A stretch of DNA of 64,000 nucleotides from positions 868,001-932,000 of the forward strand of contig NZ_JAFBBP010000001.1 in assembly GCF_016907275.1 (NCBI RefSeq), in the 5' to 3' direction. The position numbers and the translations under genes are program-made. The notes beneath the pieces were generated by a model. It was not told where the DNA came from. It worked only from the letters and a program-made list of their open reading frames with translations, and made no database searches. The number at the start of each line of letters is the position of its first letter. Position 1 is the stretch's first letter. The DNA comes from Micromonospora luteifusca. GTDB lineage: Bacteria > Actinomycetota > Actinomycetes > Mycobacteriales > Micromonosporaceae. Positions 55,746 through 64,000 of the stretch are shown in pieces.

Positions 55746-57277
55746 CCGCGACCGGGCCGTGGTGGCGCGAGGCCATCACCTACGAGGTCTACCTGCGCTC
55801 CTTCGCCGACGCCGACGGCGACGGCCTCGGCGACCTGACCGGCGCGCGGTCCCGGCTGCCCTACCTGGCCGGCCTCGGCGTCGACGCGGTCTGGCTGACC
55901 CCGTTCTATCCGAGCCCGGACCATGACGGCGGCTACGACGTGTCCGACCACCGAGCGGTCGACCCCCGCATGGGTACGCTCGCCGAGCTGGACGGGCTGA
56001 TCGCCGACGCCCACCGGCTCGGCCTGCGGGTGGTGGTCGACCTGGTCCTCAACCACGTCTCCAGCGCCCATCCGTGGTTCATCGCGGCCCGCGCGGCCGG
56101 CCCCGGCTCACCGAAGCGGGACCGGTTCCACGTCCGGCCCGGCCGGGGCGTCGCCGGGGAGCTGCCGCCGAACGGCTGGCGGTCCATCTTCGGTGGGTCG
56201 GCGTGGGCGCCGTTCGGCGACGGCGAGTGGTACCTGCACCTGTTCGACATCGAGCAGCCCGACCTGCGTCACGAGCATCCCGAGGTGGCCGCGGACGCGG
56301 CGGCGACGCTGCGGTTCTGGCTGGAGCGCGGCGTCGACGGGGTGCGCTTCGACGCCGCAGGCTCGCTGGTCAAGGACCCGGCCTATCCGGAGCTGCCCCC
56401 CGGCTGGCGGGCCGGTGACCCGTCGCCGTACAGCGATCGCGACGAGGTGCACGAAATCTACCGCCGATGGGCGCGACAGCTCGCCGCTTATCCGGGTGAC
56501 CGGCTCGGCGTGGCCGAGACCTGGGGCGGGCCGGAGGTGATCGGGCCGTACCTGCGCCCGGACGAGTTGGGCCAGGCCTTCGCGATGGACCCGCTCTACT
56601 GGCCGCTGCGGCCGGAGCCCTGGCGGGCGGGGGTGGACGCGCTGCTCGCGGCCACCACCCGGCACGGCCGGCTGCCGGCCTGGGTGCACGGCAGTCACGA
56701 CGTGAGCCGGGCGGCGCAGCGGTGGGGCCGCGACGGCGCCCGGGCCATGCTGCTGGTGATGCTCGCGCTGCCCGGCGCCGTGTACCTCTACGCCGGCGAC
56801 GAGCTTGGCCTGCCCGAGGTGGCGCTGGCCGACGACGAGATCCGCGATCCGGTGTTCCGCCGCTCCGGCGGCGAGGAGCGGGGCCGCGACGGCGCGCGGG
56901 TGCCGCTGCCGTGGACCGACGGGCCCGCGCCGTACGGCTTCGGGCCGGTCGGGTCGACGCCGTGGCTGCCGCAGCCGGCCGGCTGGGGTGGCTTCTCGGT
57001 GGCTCGGCAGGCCGACGATCCCACGTCGGCGCTGGCGCTGACCCGGGCGGCGCTGCGGCTGCGCGAGCGGTGCTGGCGGGGCCGGCCGGCGGAGGTAGCG
57101 TGGCTGGACGCGCCGCCGGGCTGTCTCGCGTTCCGTCGCGGCGCCGACGGCCCCACCTGCCTGGTCAACCTCGGTAACGCGGCGATCGACCGGCGACCGC
57201 CCGGGTCGGTGCTGCTCGCCAGCGCACCGGTGGGCGGCCCGGGGCTGCCCGCCAGGTCGGCCGCCTGGCTGGCTTGA
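55742..57277 (+). CDS. GH13-family alpha-glycosidase (oligo-1,6-glucosidase/trehalose-type)
   Basis: 511 residues, cytosolic. DADGDGLGDLTGARSRLPYL and LGVDAVWLTPFYPSPDHDGG belong to the GH13 oligosaccharide-hydrolase branch; catalytic residues are Asp204 (GVRFDAAG), Glu259 (VAETW) and Asp320 (HGSHDV). It acts on alpha-glucosides, so together with two GH39 enzymes it suggests a mixed-linkage or glucosylated oligosaccharide. ATGA overlap with the gene before. Confidence 0.9.
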   Translation: MTATGPWWREAITYEVYLRSFADADGDGLGDLTGARSRLPYLAGLGVDAVWLTPFYPSPDHDGGYDVSDHRAVDPRMGTLAELDGLIADAHRLGLRVVVDLVLNHVSSAHPWFIAARAAGPGSPKRDRFHVRPGRGVAGELPPNGWRSIFGGSAWAPFGDGEWYLHLFDIEQPDLRHEHPEVAADAAATLRFWLERGVDGVRFDAAGSLVKDPAYPELPPGWRAGDPSPYSDRDEVHEIYRRWARQLAAYPGDRLGVAETWGGPEVIGPYLRPDELGQAFAMDPLYWPLRPEPWRAGVDALLAATTRHGRLPAWVHGSHDVSRAAQRWGRDGARAMLLVMLALPGAVYLYAGDELGLPEVALADDEIRDPVFRRSGGEERGRDGARVPLPWTDGPAPYGFGPVGSTPWLPQPAGWGGFSVARQADDPTSALALTRAALRLRERCWRGRPAEVAWLDAPPGCLAFRRGADGPTCLVNLGNAAIDRRPPGSVLLASAPVGGPGLPARSAAWLA

Positions 57278-57344
57278 CCTCTCGCGCAGAAGCGCTCGAC
57301 GTGCGGACCGGGATGCGGCCGGAGCCGCCTCGCCTCAGCCGGAC

Positions 57345-57379
57345 GTCGGGTCCGCCGCACCGGTGGCGGCAGACCCGAC
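57345..57379. terminator. Bidirectional hairpin terminator
   Basis: GTCGGGTC with GACCCGAC (8 bp), then a one-base mismatch and GCCGC with GCGGC (5 bp), between the converging glycosidase and transporter operons. Confidence 0.7.
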
Positions 57380-57400
57380 GGCGCCTCGTCCTGGGCGTCG

Positions 57401-59281
57401 CTACGAGCCGGCGACCTTGGCTGCGAAGGGGTTGGGGATCGAGTCGAGCAGCAGCTGGGTGTAGTCGTCCCGGGCCGCTCCGATCACCTCCCGGGTCGGG
57501 CCACGCTCCACCAGCACGCCCTGGTTGAGCACCAGCACCTCGTCGGCGAGGAGCCGGGCGCTGAGCAGATCGTGGGTGATGTAGAGCATCGCGAGCCGCC
57601 GGTTGCGGACCAGCTCGCCGAGCAGCTCCAGGATCTCAGCGCGGATCGAGACGTCCAGCATCGAGATCGGCTCGTCGGCGATCAGCACCCGCGGGTCGGG
57701 GGCGAGAGCGCGGGCGGTCACCACCCGCTGGCGCTGCCCGCCGGAGAGCTGGTGCGGCAGCTTGTCCAGGAACTGTCCGGCCGGGGAGAGTCCAACGCTC
57801 TCCAGCAGTTGCGCCGCGCGTTCCCGGATCGCGGGGCCGCGCAGGCCGGCGAAGTTGACCAGCGGGCGGGACAGGGCGTACGCCACAGTCCGGGTCGGGT
57901 TCAACGCGCTGAACGGGTCCTGGAAGACCATCTGCACGTGCCGGCGGTAGTCGGCCAGCCCCCGTCCGCGCAGCCGGTCCACCCGGACCTCCGCGCCGCG
58001 GACCCCGCTGAAGCGCACCTCGCCGGCGCTCGGACGTTCGACGCCGGTGATCAGGCGGGCGATCGTGGACTTGCCGCTGCCGCTCTGCCCGACCAGGGCG
58101 GTGACCCGGCCGGGGTGCAGGGTGAGCGACACGTCGCGAACGGCCTCGACGGTGCTGGTGCGCAGCCCGCGCCGGATGGCGTAGCGCTTGGTGACCCGGT
58201 CGACGGACAGGACGGCCTCGGCCGCCGCGTCGGCGGTTTCGGTCGGGTCCGTCAGGGCGCCGGTGGCCGGGAAGTGGCTGCCGATCGTGGCGGCGGCGTC
58301 CGCCGCGCCGAGCTGCACCACCGGCAGCCGGTTCTCCTGGGCCACCAGACAGCGGACCAGCCCGCCGTGGTCGGGCAGCAAATCGGGATGGACCTGGCGG
58401 CAGGGGTCCTCGGCGTGCGGGCAGCGGGGAGTGAACAGGCAGCCGACCTGCGGCCGGGACAGGTCTGGTGGCCGGCCCGGGATGTAGGTGACCTGCACGT
58501 CGGGCAGGCGCGGGTCGGCGTACGAGCCGAGCAGGCCCCGGGTGTACGGATGCCGCGGTTCGCGCAGCATGCCGGCCGCCTGGCGGTTCTCGACGATCTC
58601 GCCGCCGTACATCACCATCACCCGGTCCGCCATCTCCAGCACCGTGCCGAGGTCGTGGCTGATGAAGAGCACTGCGAAGCCCAACTCGCGGCGCAGTTGG
58701 GCCAACCGGGTGAGGATGCTGCGCTGCACGACCACGTCGAGCCCGGTGGTCGGCTCGTCGAGCAGCACCAGCTTGGGGCGCAGGGCGAGCGCCAGGGCCA
58801 GCGCCACTCGCTGCTTCATGCCGCCGGAAAGTTCGTGCGGATACGCCTTGAGCACCCGGGAATCCAGCGAGACCAGGTCGAGCAGCTCGGTGGCCCGCGC
58901 GGTGACGTCACCGGGAATCTTGTGCGCGGCGAAGGTGTCGGCGAACTGCGCCTGCACCCGGATCACCGGGTTGAGCGAGTTCATGCTGCTCTGGAAGACC
59001 GTCGACAGCTTGGTCCAGCGCAGCCCGCGCAACTGGTCCTCGGTGGCGGTGGTCAGGTCGACGCCGTCGAAGGTGACCCGGCCGCCGCTGATTCGGGCCG
59101 GTGGGGAGAGCAGCCGCAGGACGGCGTTGCCCAGCGTCGACTTGCCGCAGCCGGACTCCCCCAGCAACCCGACGAACTCGCCCTCGTCGATGGCGAAGGA
59201 GACGTCGTGCACGGCGCGGTTGGCCGGCTGGTCGCGCGGGGTGTAGGTGACGGAGAGGTTTTGCACCTCGAGCAGGGCCAT
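57401..59281 (-). CDS. Fused double-NBD ATPase of Dpp/Opp-type importer
   Basis: 626 residues made of two ABC domains. NBD1 has GESGCGKST, VFQSSMNSLNP, LSGGMKQR and LVLLDEPTTGLD, then the oligopeptide C-terminal Cys-rich motif (CLFTPRCPHAEDPCRQVHPD, possibly an iron-sulfur site). NBD2 has GQSGSGKST, VFQDPFSALNP, LSGGQRQR and LIADEPISMLD. Both H-loops are intact (ISHD, ITHD). It combines the roles of DppD and DppF. It starts one base beyond the permease stop. Confidence 0.92.
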   Translation of the reverse strand: MALLEVQNLSVTYTPRDQPANRAVHDVSFAIDEGEFVGLLGESGCGKSTLGNAVLRLLSPPARISGGRVTFDGVDLTTATEDQLRGLRWTKLSTVFQSSMNSLNPVIRVQAQFADTFAAHKIPGDVTARATELLDLVSLDSRVLKAYPHELSGGMKQRVALALALALRPKLVLLDEPTTGLDVVVQRSILTRLAQLRRELGFAVLFISHDLGTVLEMADRVMVMYGGEIVENRQAAGMLREPRHPYTRGLLGSYADPRLPDVQVTYIPGRPPDLSRPQVGCLFTPRCPHAEDPCRQVHPDLLPDHGGLVRCLVAQENRLPVVQLGAADAAATIGSHFPATGALTDPTETADAAAEAVLSVDRVTKRYAIRRGLRTSTVEAVRDVSLTLHPGRVTALVGQSGSGKSTIARLITGVERPSAGEVRFSGVRGAEVRVDRLRGRGLADYRRHVQMVFQDPFSALNPTRTVAYALSRPLVNFAGLRGPAIRERAAQLLESVGLSPAGQFLDKLPHQLSGGQRQRVVTARALAPDPRVLIADEPISMLDVSIRAEILELLGELVRNRRLAMLYITHDLLSARLLADEVLVLNQGVLVERGPTREVIGAARDDYTQLLLDSIPNPFAAKVAGS

Positions 59282-59282
59282 G

Positions 59283-60212
59283 TCAATCCTCCCGGAGGTG
59301 CGGGTTGCTCAGCGCGTCGATGCCGAAGTTGATCAGGGTGAACGAGGTGATCAGCAGCGACAGCGCCAGGCCGGGGGCGATCAGCCAGGCCCACTGGCCG
59401 GTGAGTAGGGCGCCGCCGAGGCTGGCCTGGTTGAGCATGGTGCCCCAGCTGACCGTCTGCGGGTCGCCGAGCCCCAGGAAGGCCAGGCCCGCCTCGCCGC
59501 CGATCGCGCCGAGCGCCGCGCCCATGAAGCCGACCACGATCAGCGAGGTCATGTTGGGCACGATTTCGCGGGCGATGATGCGGGCGGTGCCGTCGCCAGC
59601 GAACCGGGCCGCGGTGATGTAGTCGCGGGTGCGCAGGGTGATGATCTGCGAGCGCTTGATCCGGGCGCCGTACGCCCAGCCGGTCACGCTGATCACGAAG
59701 ATGATCAGCCACAGACCACGGACCGGCGCGTACGCGGCCAGCGTCACCATCAGCGGCAGCGCCGGCACCACCAGGCCGAGGTTGATCAGGAAGGAGAGCA
59801 CCTCGTCGACCCAGCCCTGCAGGTAGCCGGCGGTCAGCCCGATGACCAGCGCGATCAGGGTGGAGAGCAGCCCGGCGGCGAGTCCGACGATCAGTGAGGT
59901 GCGGGCGCCGACGACGAGTTGGGAGAAGACGTCCTCGCCCTGGGCCGTGGTGCCGAGCCAGTGACCGCCGGTCGGGCCGAGCGACGTGGGGAAGTCGTCG
60001 TCGCGCGGGCCGTACGGCGCGATCAGCGGGGCGAAGAGCGCGACCAGGATGAACGCGCCGAGCAGCAGCAGGCCGATGCGGCACTTGCGGTTGCGCCACA
60101 GGATGAGCAGCCAGCCGGGCAGTCGGCTGCGCCGGGCTAGCTCGGTGGCGGTGGTCTGGAGGCCCTCGGTGTCCGTGCCCGGGGCCGGTACGGCGGGAGC
60201 GGGTGTGCTCAT
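59283..60212 (-). CDS. Dpp/Opp-type permease (DppC-like)
   Basis: 309 residues, six helices with a periplasmic domain between helices 1 and 2. The EAA loop TRDYITAARFAGDGTARIIA faces the ATPase. This permease class carries peptides, nickel complexes and, in many bacteria, beta-linked oligosaccharides. It pairs with the next permease. Confidence 0.92.
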   Translation of the reverse strand: MSTPAPAVPAPGTDTEGLQTTATELARRSRLPGWLLILWRNRKCRIGLLLLGAFILVALFAPLIAPYGPRDDDFPTSLGPTGGHWLGTTAQGEDVFSQLVVGARTSLIVGLAAGLLSTLIALVIGLTAGYLQGWVDEVLSFLINLGLVVPALPLMVTLAAYAPVRGLWLIIFVISVTGWAYGARIKRSQIITLRTRDYITAARFAGDGTARIIAREIVPNMTSLIVVGFMGAALGAIGGEAGLAFLGLGDPQTVSWGTMLNQASLGGALLTGQWAWLIAPGLALSLLITSFTLINFGIDALSNPHLRED

Positions 60213-60234
60213 GACAGCTCCCTGGTCCGCTCGG

Positions 60235-61230
60235 TCATGCCGTCTCCGCCTTTCGCACCCGGGGGTCGAGGAACCCGTACAGCAGATCGGCGAGGAAGTT
60301 GGCTACCAGCACGCCGACGGTGGTGAACAGGAAGATCGCCTGCATCAACGGGTAGTCCCGGCTGGACACCGATTCCAGCAGCAGGCGGCCCATGCCCGGA
60401 TAGTTGAAGACCGTCTCGACGAGGACCGTGCCGCCCAGGACGCTGCCCAGCGCGATGGCGAAGCCGGTGACGTTGGGCAGGATCGCGATCCGGGCGCCGT
60501 AGGTGAGGGCGATGCGCCGCCGGGGAAGGCCGCGGGCGACGGCGAGCCGGGCGTGGTCCTCACCGAGGCTCTGCACCATGTTGTTGCGCATGCCGATGAT
60601 CCAGCCGATCGGGCCGGTGATCAGCAGCGCGACGGCGGGCAGCACGCTGTGCTGGAAGGCGTCGGAGATGAAGATCCAGCTCCAGCCGGGACTGCTGCCG
60701 CCGCCGTAGCCGCCACGCTCGGGAAACCAGCGCAGGGTGATCGCGAAGACGTAGATGAGCAGCAGGGCGAGCCAGAAGAACGGCAGCGTGCCGAGGAACG
60801 TCGAGCCGAGGGTGATGACCGAGTCGACCCGGCTGTTGCGCCGGTACGCGGCCCAGGTGCCCAGCAGCGTTCCGACGATGAAGGAGATGATCTGCGTGAC
60901 CCCGACGAGGATCACCGTCCACGGCAGGGCTTGGCCGATCATGTGGGTGACGCTGTAGGGGAAGTAGGTGTACGACACCCCGAAGTCGCCGTGCAGCACC
61001 GCGCCGAGGTACTGCAGGTACTGCTCGAAGAGGTTGCCATCGGGGGCGCCGAGCATGATCCGGACGGCCTGCACCTGGGCCGGGTCGACGCTCTCGCTCT
61101 GCCCCGCCAGCCGGGAGACGATGGCCTCGGCCGGGTCGCCGGGTTGCAGTCGCGGGATCAGGAAGTTCAACGTGACGGCGGCCCACAGGGTGCCGAGGAA
61201 GAAGACGAAGCGTCGGGCGAAGTAGGCCAC
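60235..61230 (-). CDS. Dpp/Opp-type permease (DppB-like)
   Basis: 331 residues with the classic first helix (YFARRFVFFLGTLWAAVTLN, then FLIPRLQPGDPAEA) and the C-terminal EAA loop and VLVETVFNYPGMGRLLLESV. GTG at 61230 was chosen for the GGGAGGG ahead of it; ATG at 61290 would add a charged leader. It is 22 bases from the DppC-like gene. Confidence 0.92.
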   Translation of the reverse strand: MAYFARRFVFFLGTLWAAVTLNFLIPRLQPGDPAEAIVSRLAGQSESVDPAQVQAVRIMLGAPDGNLFEQYLQYLGAVLHGDFGVSYTYFPYSVTHMIGQALPWTVILVGVTQIISFIVGTLLGTWAAYRRNSRVDSVITLGSTFLGTLPFFWLALLLIYVFAITLRWFPERGGYGGGSSPGWSWIFISDAFQHSVLPAVALLITGPIGWIIGMRNNMVQSLGEDHARLAVARGLPRRRIALTYGARIAILPNVTGFAIALGSVLGGTVLVETVFNYPGMGRLLLESVSSRDYPLMQAIFLFTTVGVLVANFLADLLYGFLDPRVRKAETA

Positions 61231-61294
61231 CGGGACCCTCCCTTCCGGGGGACGGGCCGGCCGGCGTGCGGGTGCGCGCCGGCCGGCCATCGGC

Positions 61295-62968
61295 TTACTT
61301 GGCGTTGGTTCCGGTGGGCCGCAGGTTGGTGATGATGAGCAGGTTGTCGCTGGGCGCGGCGTAGGGGTTCTCCTCGCTGGGCCAGCCGGTGGCCTTCGCG
61401 GTGCGGTACTGGAACCACTTGGCGCCGTACCAGAGCGGGATCACCGGCACCTGCTCGGTCATGACCCGGGTCAGGTCGGCGACGGCGGCCTTCTGGCCCG
61501 CCTCGTCGGTGGCGGTGCGCAGGGTGTCGATCAACTGGTCCGTGCGGGGGTCGGTCCAGCGGACGAAGTTGCTGACCGCCTTCTTGCCGATCGGTGCGGA
61601 CTGGTCGCTGGCCAGCGGCTCCTGGAAGTTGCGGAACATGTTGCAGCTTCCACCGTGCACGCCGAGCAGCATGTCGTAGTTGCCGATCGCCCGGTCGTTC
61701 TCGTATGCCTCGGGGGTGGGCGTCTCGGCCCGGACGGTGAACCCGAGCGAGGTCAGGTTCGCCACGATGATGCGCTGCGCCTGCACCCAGTCCGTCCAGG
61801 CGCCGGGGACCCGGAAGCTGAAGGCGATGGGCTTGCCGTCCTTGCCGACCCGCTTGCCGGCGCCGTTCTTCGGGTAGCCGGCGGCGGTCAGGTCGGCGTC
61901 GGCCCTGGCGGCGTCGTAGCCGGCCACGCCCTGGCTGGGGATGTCCTTGGGCAGCCACTCGGCCTGCCCGGGAACTACCAGGCCGGTCTGACTGGCCGGC
62001 TTGACGTAGCCGAGCTGCGCCTTGTCGACGATCTCCTGCCGGTTGAAGGCGGGCACCAGTGCCTTGCGGAAGGCGGTGTCGTTGAACGGCGCCTTGGTCA
62101 GGTTCATGTAGACGCTGATCGAGCCGCCGGAGGGGAACCAGTATTTGTTGTTCTCGGGGTCCCGGTCGACGTACGCCTTCTTGATGTCCGGCACGAACAT
62201 CGCGTTGGTGTCGTACTCGCCGCGGCTGAGCTTGAGCTGGTCGATCTGACCGCCACCGTCGGCCTTGTGGAACCGCAGCTCGTCGACCTTGACCTTGTCG
62301 GCCTGCCAGTAGTCGGCGTTGCGGCCGAGCGTGAGCTGCTGGGGATTGAAGGCCTTGACGGTGAAGGGTCCGGTGCCGACCGGCTTCTCCGGGTTGGGGA
62401 AGGTCACCGGGTCACCCACGGCGGACCAGACGTGCTTGGGCACGATCTTGATCTCGCCGAACAGCGTGAACGCCGCCGCGCCGGGCTGGGCGAACCGCAT
62501 CGTGACGGTCTGCGGGTCGGTCGCCTCGACCGCGCTCAGGTACCGCCAGATCCCCTTGGTGTCGAGCGCCTTGTGCTGCTTGAGCATGTCGTAGGTGAAG
62601 GCGACGTCGTCGGCCGAGAACGGCTTGCCGTCGTTCCATTTCACGCCCTGGCGCAGCTTCCAGACCAGCGTCTGCGGGTCGGTCCACGTCCATTCCGTGG
62701 CCAGCCAGGGCTTGGCCTGGCAGCCGTAGTTGTCGTACGTGATCAACTGCTCGAAGACGTACTCCGTGGCGCCGAGCCGGCTGGCGTCCAGGTACGGGTT
62801 GTAGTTGGCCTGCGGATTGCTGCCGCCGCCGAAGTCGCCGTAGTCGAGGTACGCGATCCGGCCGTCGGTACCGGGGCCGGACTTCTGCTCCGTGCCGGTG
62901 CAGCCGCTGGCTGCCAAGGCGACGGCCGCAGCCACCGCGGCGATCCGGGCTAGTCTCGATCGTTTCAT
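61295..62968 (-). CDS. Family-5 substrate-binding lipoprotein (oligosaccharide or peptide)
   Basis: 557 residues with lipobox AASGC (Cys23). SBP_bac_5 features: LRQGVKWNDGKPFSADDVAF, PVGTGPFTVKAF and FRKALVPAFNRQEIVD. Several members bind cello-, xylo- or manno-oligosaccharides rather than peptides, and the glycosidase neighbours favour that here. The start overlaps the LacI stop as ATGA. Confidence 0.92.
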   Translation of the reverse strand: MKRSRLARIAAVAAAVALAASGCTGTEQKSGPGTDGRIAYLDYGDFGGGSNPQANYNPYLDASRLGATEYVFEQLITYDNYGCQAKPWLATEWTWTDPQTLVWKLRQGVKWNDGKPFSADDVAFTYDMLKQHKALDTKGIWRYLSAVEATDPQTVTMRFAQPGAAAFTLFGEIKIVPKHVWSAVGDPVTFPNPEKPVGTGPFTVKAFNPQQLTLGRNADYWQADKVKVDELRFHKADGGGQIDQLKLSRGEYDTNAMFVPDIKKAYVDRDPENNKYWFPSGGSISVYMNLTKAPFNDTAFRKALVPAFNRQEIVDKAQLGYVKPASQTGLVVPGQAEWLPKDIPSQGVAGYDAARADADLTAAGYPKNGAGKRVGKDGKPIAFSFRVPGAWTDWVQAQRIIVANLTSLGFTVRAETPTPEAYENDRAIGNYDMLLGVHGGSCNMFRNFQEPLASDQSAPIGKKAVSNFVRWTDPRTDQLIDTLRTATDEAGQKAAVADLTRVMTEQVPVIPLWYGAKWFQYRTAKATGWPSEENPYAAPSDNLLIITNLRPTGTNAK

Positions 62969-63996
62969 TTGCCGGTACCTCCAGTGGGGGATTCCGCCGG
63001 GCAGCCGCAGCTGCGGCGCACGACGAACTCGGTGGGGAGGACGATGGTCTCGGGTGTCGCCGCGCGGGGGTCGGCGGCGGCGTTGAGGATCTGACGGGCG
63101 GCCTCGGCGGCCAGGTCCCGGATCGGTTGACGCACGGTTGTCAGCGACGGCGAGACGAGCGCGGCCATGGGCGCGTCGTCGAAGCCGGTGATGACGAGGT
63201 CGTCGGGTACGCGCAGCCCTCGGCCGAGGGCCCCGACGAGGACGCCGATGGCGATCTCGTCGTTGGCGCAGACCACCGCCTGCGGGGCGGTGCGGCCGAC
63301 GAGCAGTCGCTCGGCGGCGAGTACGCCGTCCGGCTGCTGCATGGCGACCCGTACCGGCTCAGCGGGTGGGGTGAGGTCCAGCTCCTGGTAGGCCTCCCGG
63401 AAGCCGGCCCACCGCTCGCTGACGTCGGGCGACCCGTCCGGGTTGCCGACGAAGGCCAGGTGGCGCAGGCCGTGGTCGACCAGCAGGTGTCGGGTCAGCC
63501 GGGTCATGGCCGGAGCGTTGTCGACGCTGACCGAGGAGACCGCGTCCGGACCCCGGCCGGCCAGGACGACGACCGGGACCATCGTGGCGAGCCGGAGCAG
63601 CGCAGATTCGGAGATGGTGCCGCCGATGACGGCGATGCCGTCGACTCGGCGGGCCATCTCCAGCACCTGGTCGTCGGAGTCCTCGCGCAGATGCGTGCAG
63701 AGGATGTGCACGCTGGCCCGGGCCGGCACGGCCTCCGACTCGAAGCCCTGGATCAGTTCGGTGAAGTACGGGCCGGACAGGCCGGGGAAGACCAGGCCGA
63801 GCGCGCCGTGCCGGCCGGCGGCGAGCGCTCGACCGAGGTGGTCCGGCCGGTAGCCATGCTCCTCGATGGCCTCCAGAACGCGGCGGCGCATCTCCTCCGA
63901 CACCTGACCGGTGCCGTTGGAGACCCGGGACACCGTGGCGACCGAAACTCCGGCCAGCCGGGCGATCTCCCGAACCGTGACCCGACTGTTGCCCAT
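62965..63996 (-). CDS. LacI-family repressor
   Basis: 343 residues: helix-turn-helix TVREIARLAGVSVATVSRVS (about residues 7-26), hinge NGTGQVSEEMRRRVLEAI and a periplasmic-binding-protein-like sugar domain (ALGLVFPGLSGPYFTELIQG; ITGFDDAPMAALVSPSLTTV). It is first in the transporter operon and probably represses both it and the converging glycosidase operon until a sugar is bound. The ATG is four bases from the window edge, so its own promoter is unseen. Confidence 0.92.
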   Translation of the reverse strand: MGNSRVTVREIARLAGVSVATVSRVSNGTGQVSEEMRRRVLEAIEEHGYRPDHLGRALAAGRHGALGLVFPGLSGPYFTELIQGFESEAVPARASVHILCTHLREDSDDQVLEMARRVDGIAVIGGTISESALLRLATMVPVVVLAGRGPDAVSSVSVDNAPAMTRLTRHLLVDHGLRHLAFVGNPDGSPDVSERWAGFREAYQELDLTPPAEPVRVAMQQPDGVLAAERLLVGRTAPQAVVCANDEIAIGVLVGALGRGLRVPDDLVITGFDDAPMAALVSPSLTTVRQPIRDLAAEAARQILNAAADPRAATPETIVLPTEFVVRRSCGCPAESPTGGTGK

Positions 63997-64000
63997 GACT

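Overview
The window is high-GC DNA with GTG starts, many 4-base ATGA/GTGA stop-start overlaps, hairpin terminators without U tracts and a few apparently leaderless promoters. This points to an actinomycete. The mix of families (ECF-linked ABC exporter, GH39 pair, LtrA, trHb, IS701 debris) fits Micromonosporaceae such as Micromonospora, but that placement is inferred and not proven. No rRNA, tRNA, CRISPR array or intact insertion sequence was recognised.

Region 1 (1-14.8 kb) is stress and metal handling. It opens with a coupled RsbQ-like hydrolase / RsbP-like PAS-PP2C phosphatase pair (phosphatase cut by the window edge). Next come a CDF-transporter stump, an MFS carrier, an ArsR-type sensor divergent from a P1B-4 (SPC-type) metal ATPase, a TetR/MFS drug-efflux pair, a GNAT protein with a frameshifted tail, a P1B-3 (CPH-type) copper ATPase behind a near-perfect CsoR-type palindrome and followed by half a DUF305 protein, a MerR regulator with a small Cys-Cys protein behind a textbook MerR promoter, a YnfA stump and an orphan FetB-like permease.

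Region 2 (14.9-23.5 kb) holds a five-gene minus-strand operon in which every junction overlaps (ECF sigma, membrane protein, ABC ATPase, two ABC-type membrane proteins), an LtrA protein, a DMT-permease pseudogene, and a GntR/DJ-1/alpha-beta-hydrolase operon.

Region 3 (23.9-32.5 kb) is a catabolic operon divergent from the GntR gene: lipoprotein binding protein, two permeases and two different UgpC/MalK-type ATPases (one with an Asn in place of the H-loop His), then an aldehyde dehydrogenase and an iron-type alcohol dehydrogenase. Import and stepwise oxidation of a polyol or short alcohol is the simplest reading; the substrate cannot be read from sequence.

Region 4 (33-52 kb) is an accessory patchwork: an MFS/FMN-reductase/SDR operon with a divergent TetR and a paired operator, several single genes (HEAT-like, large membrane protein, secreted protein, AAA ATPase, tandem GNAT, truncated globin, PNPOx, serine hydrolase with HxlR, VOC), and remnants (IS701 transposase, DinB, DUF1062). 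It carries four same-orientation copies of an uncharacterised 48-59 bp structured intergenic repeat.

Region 5 (52-64 kb) is a glycoside-use locus. Two tandem GH39-type enzymes and a GH13 enzyme (+ strand, no signal peptides, so cytosolic) converge on a LacI regulator, family-5 binding lipoprotein, two Dpp/Opp-type permeases and a fused two-NBD ATPase (- strand). Together they look like oligosaccharide import followed by intracellular hydrolysis.
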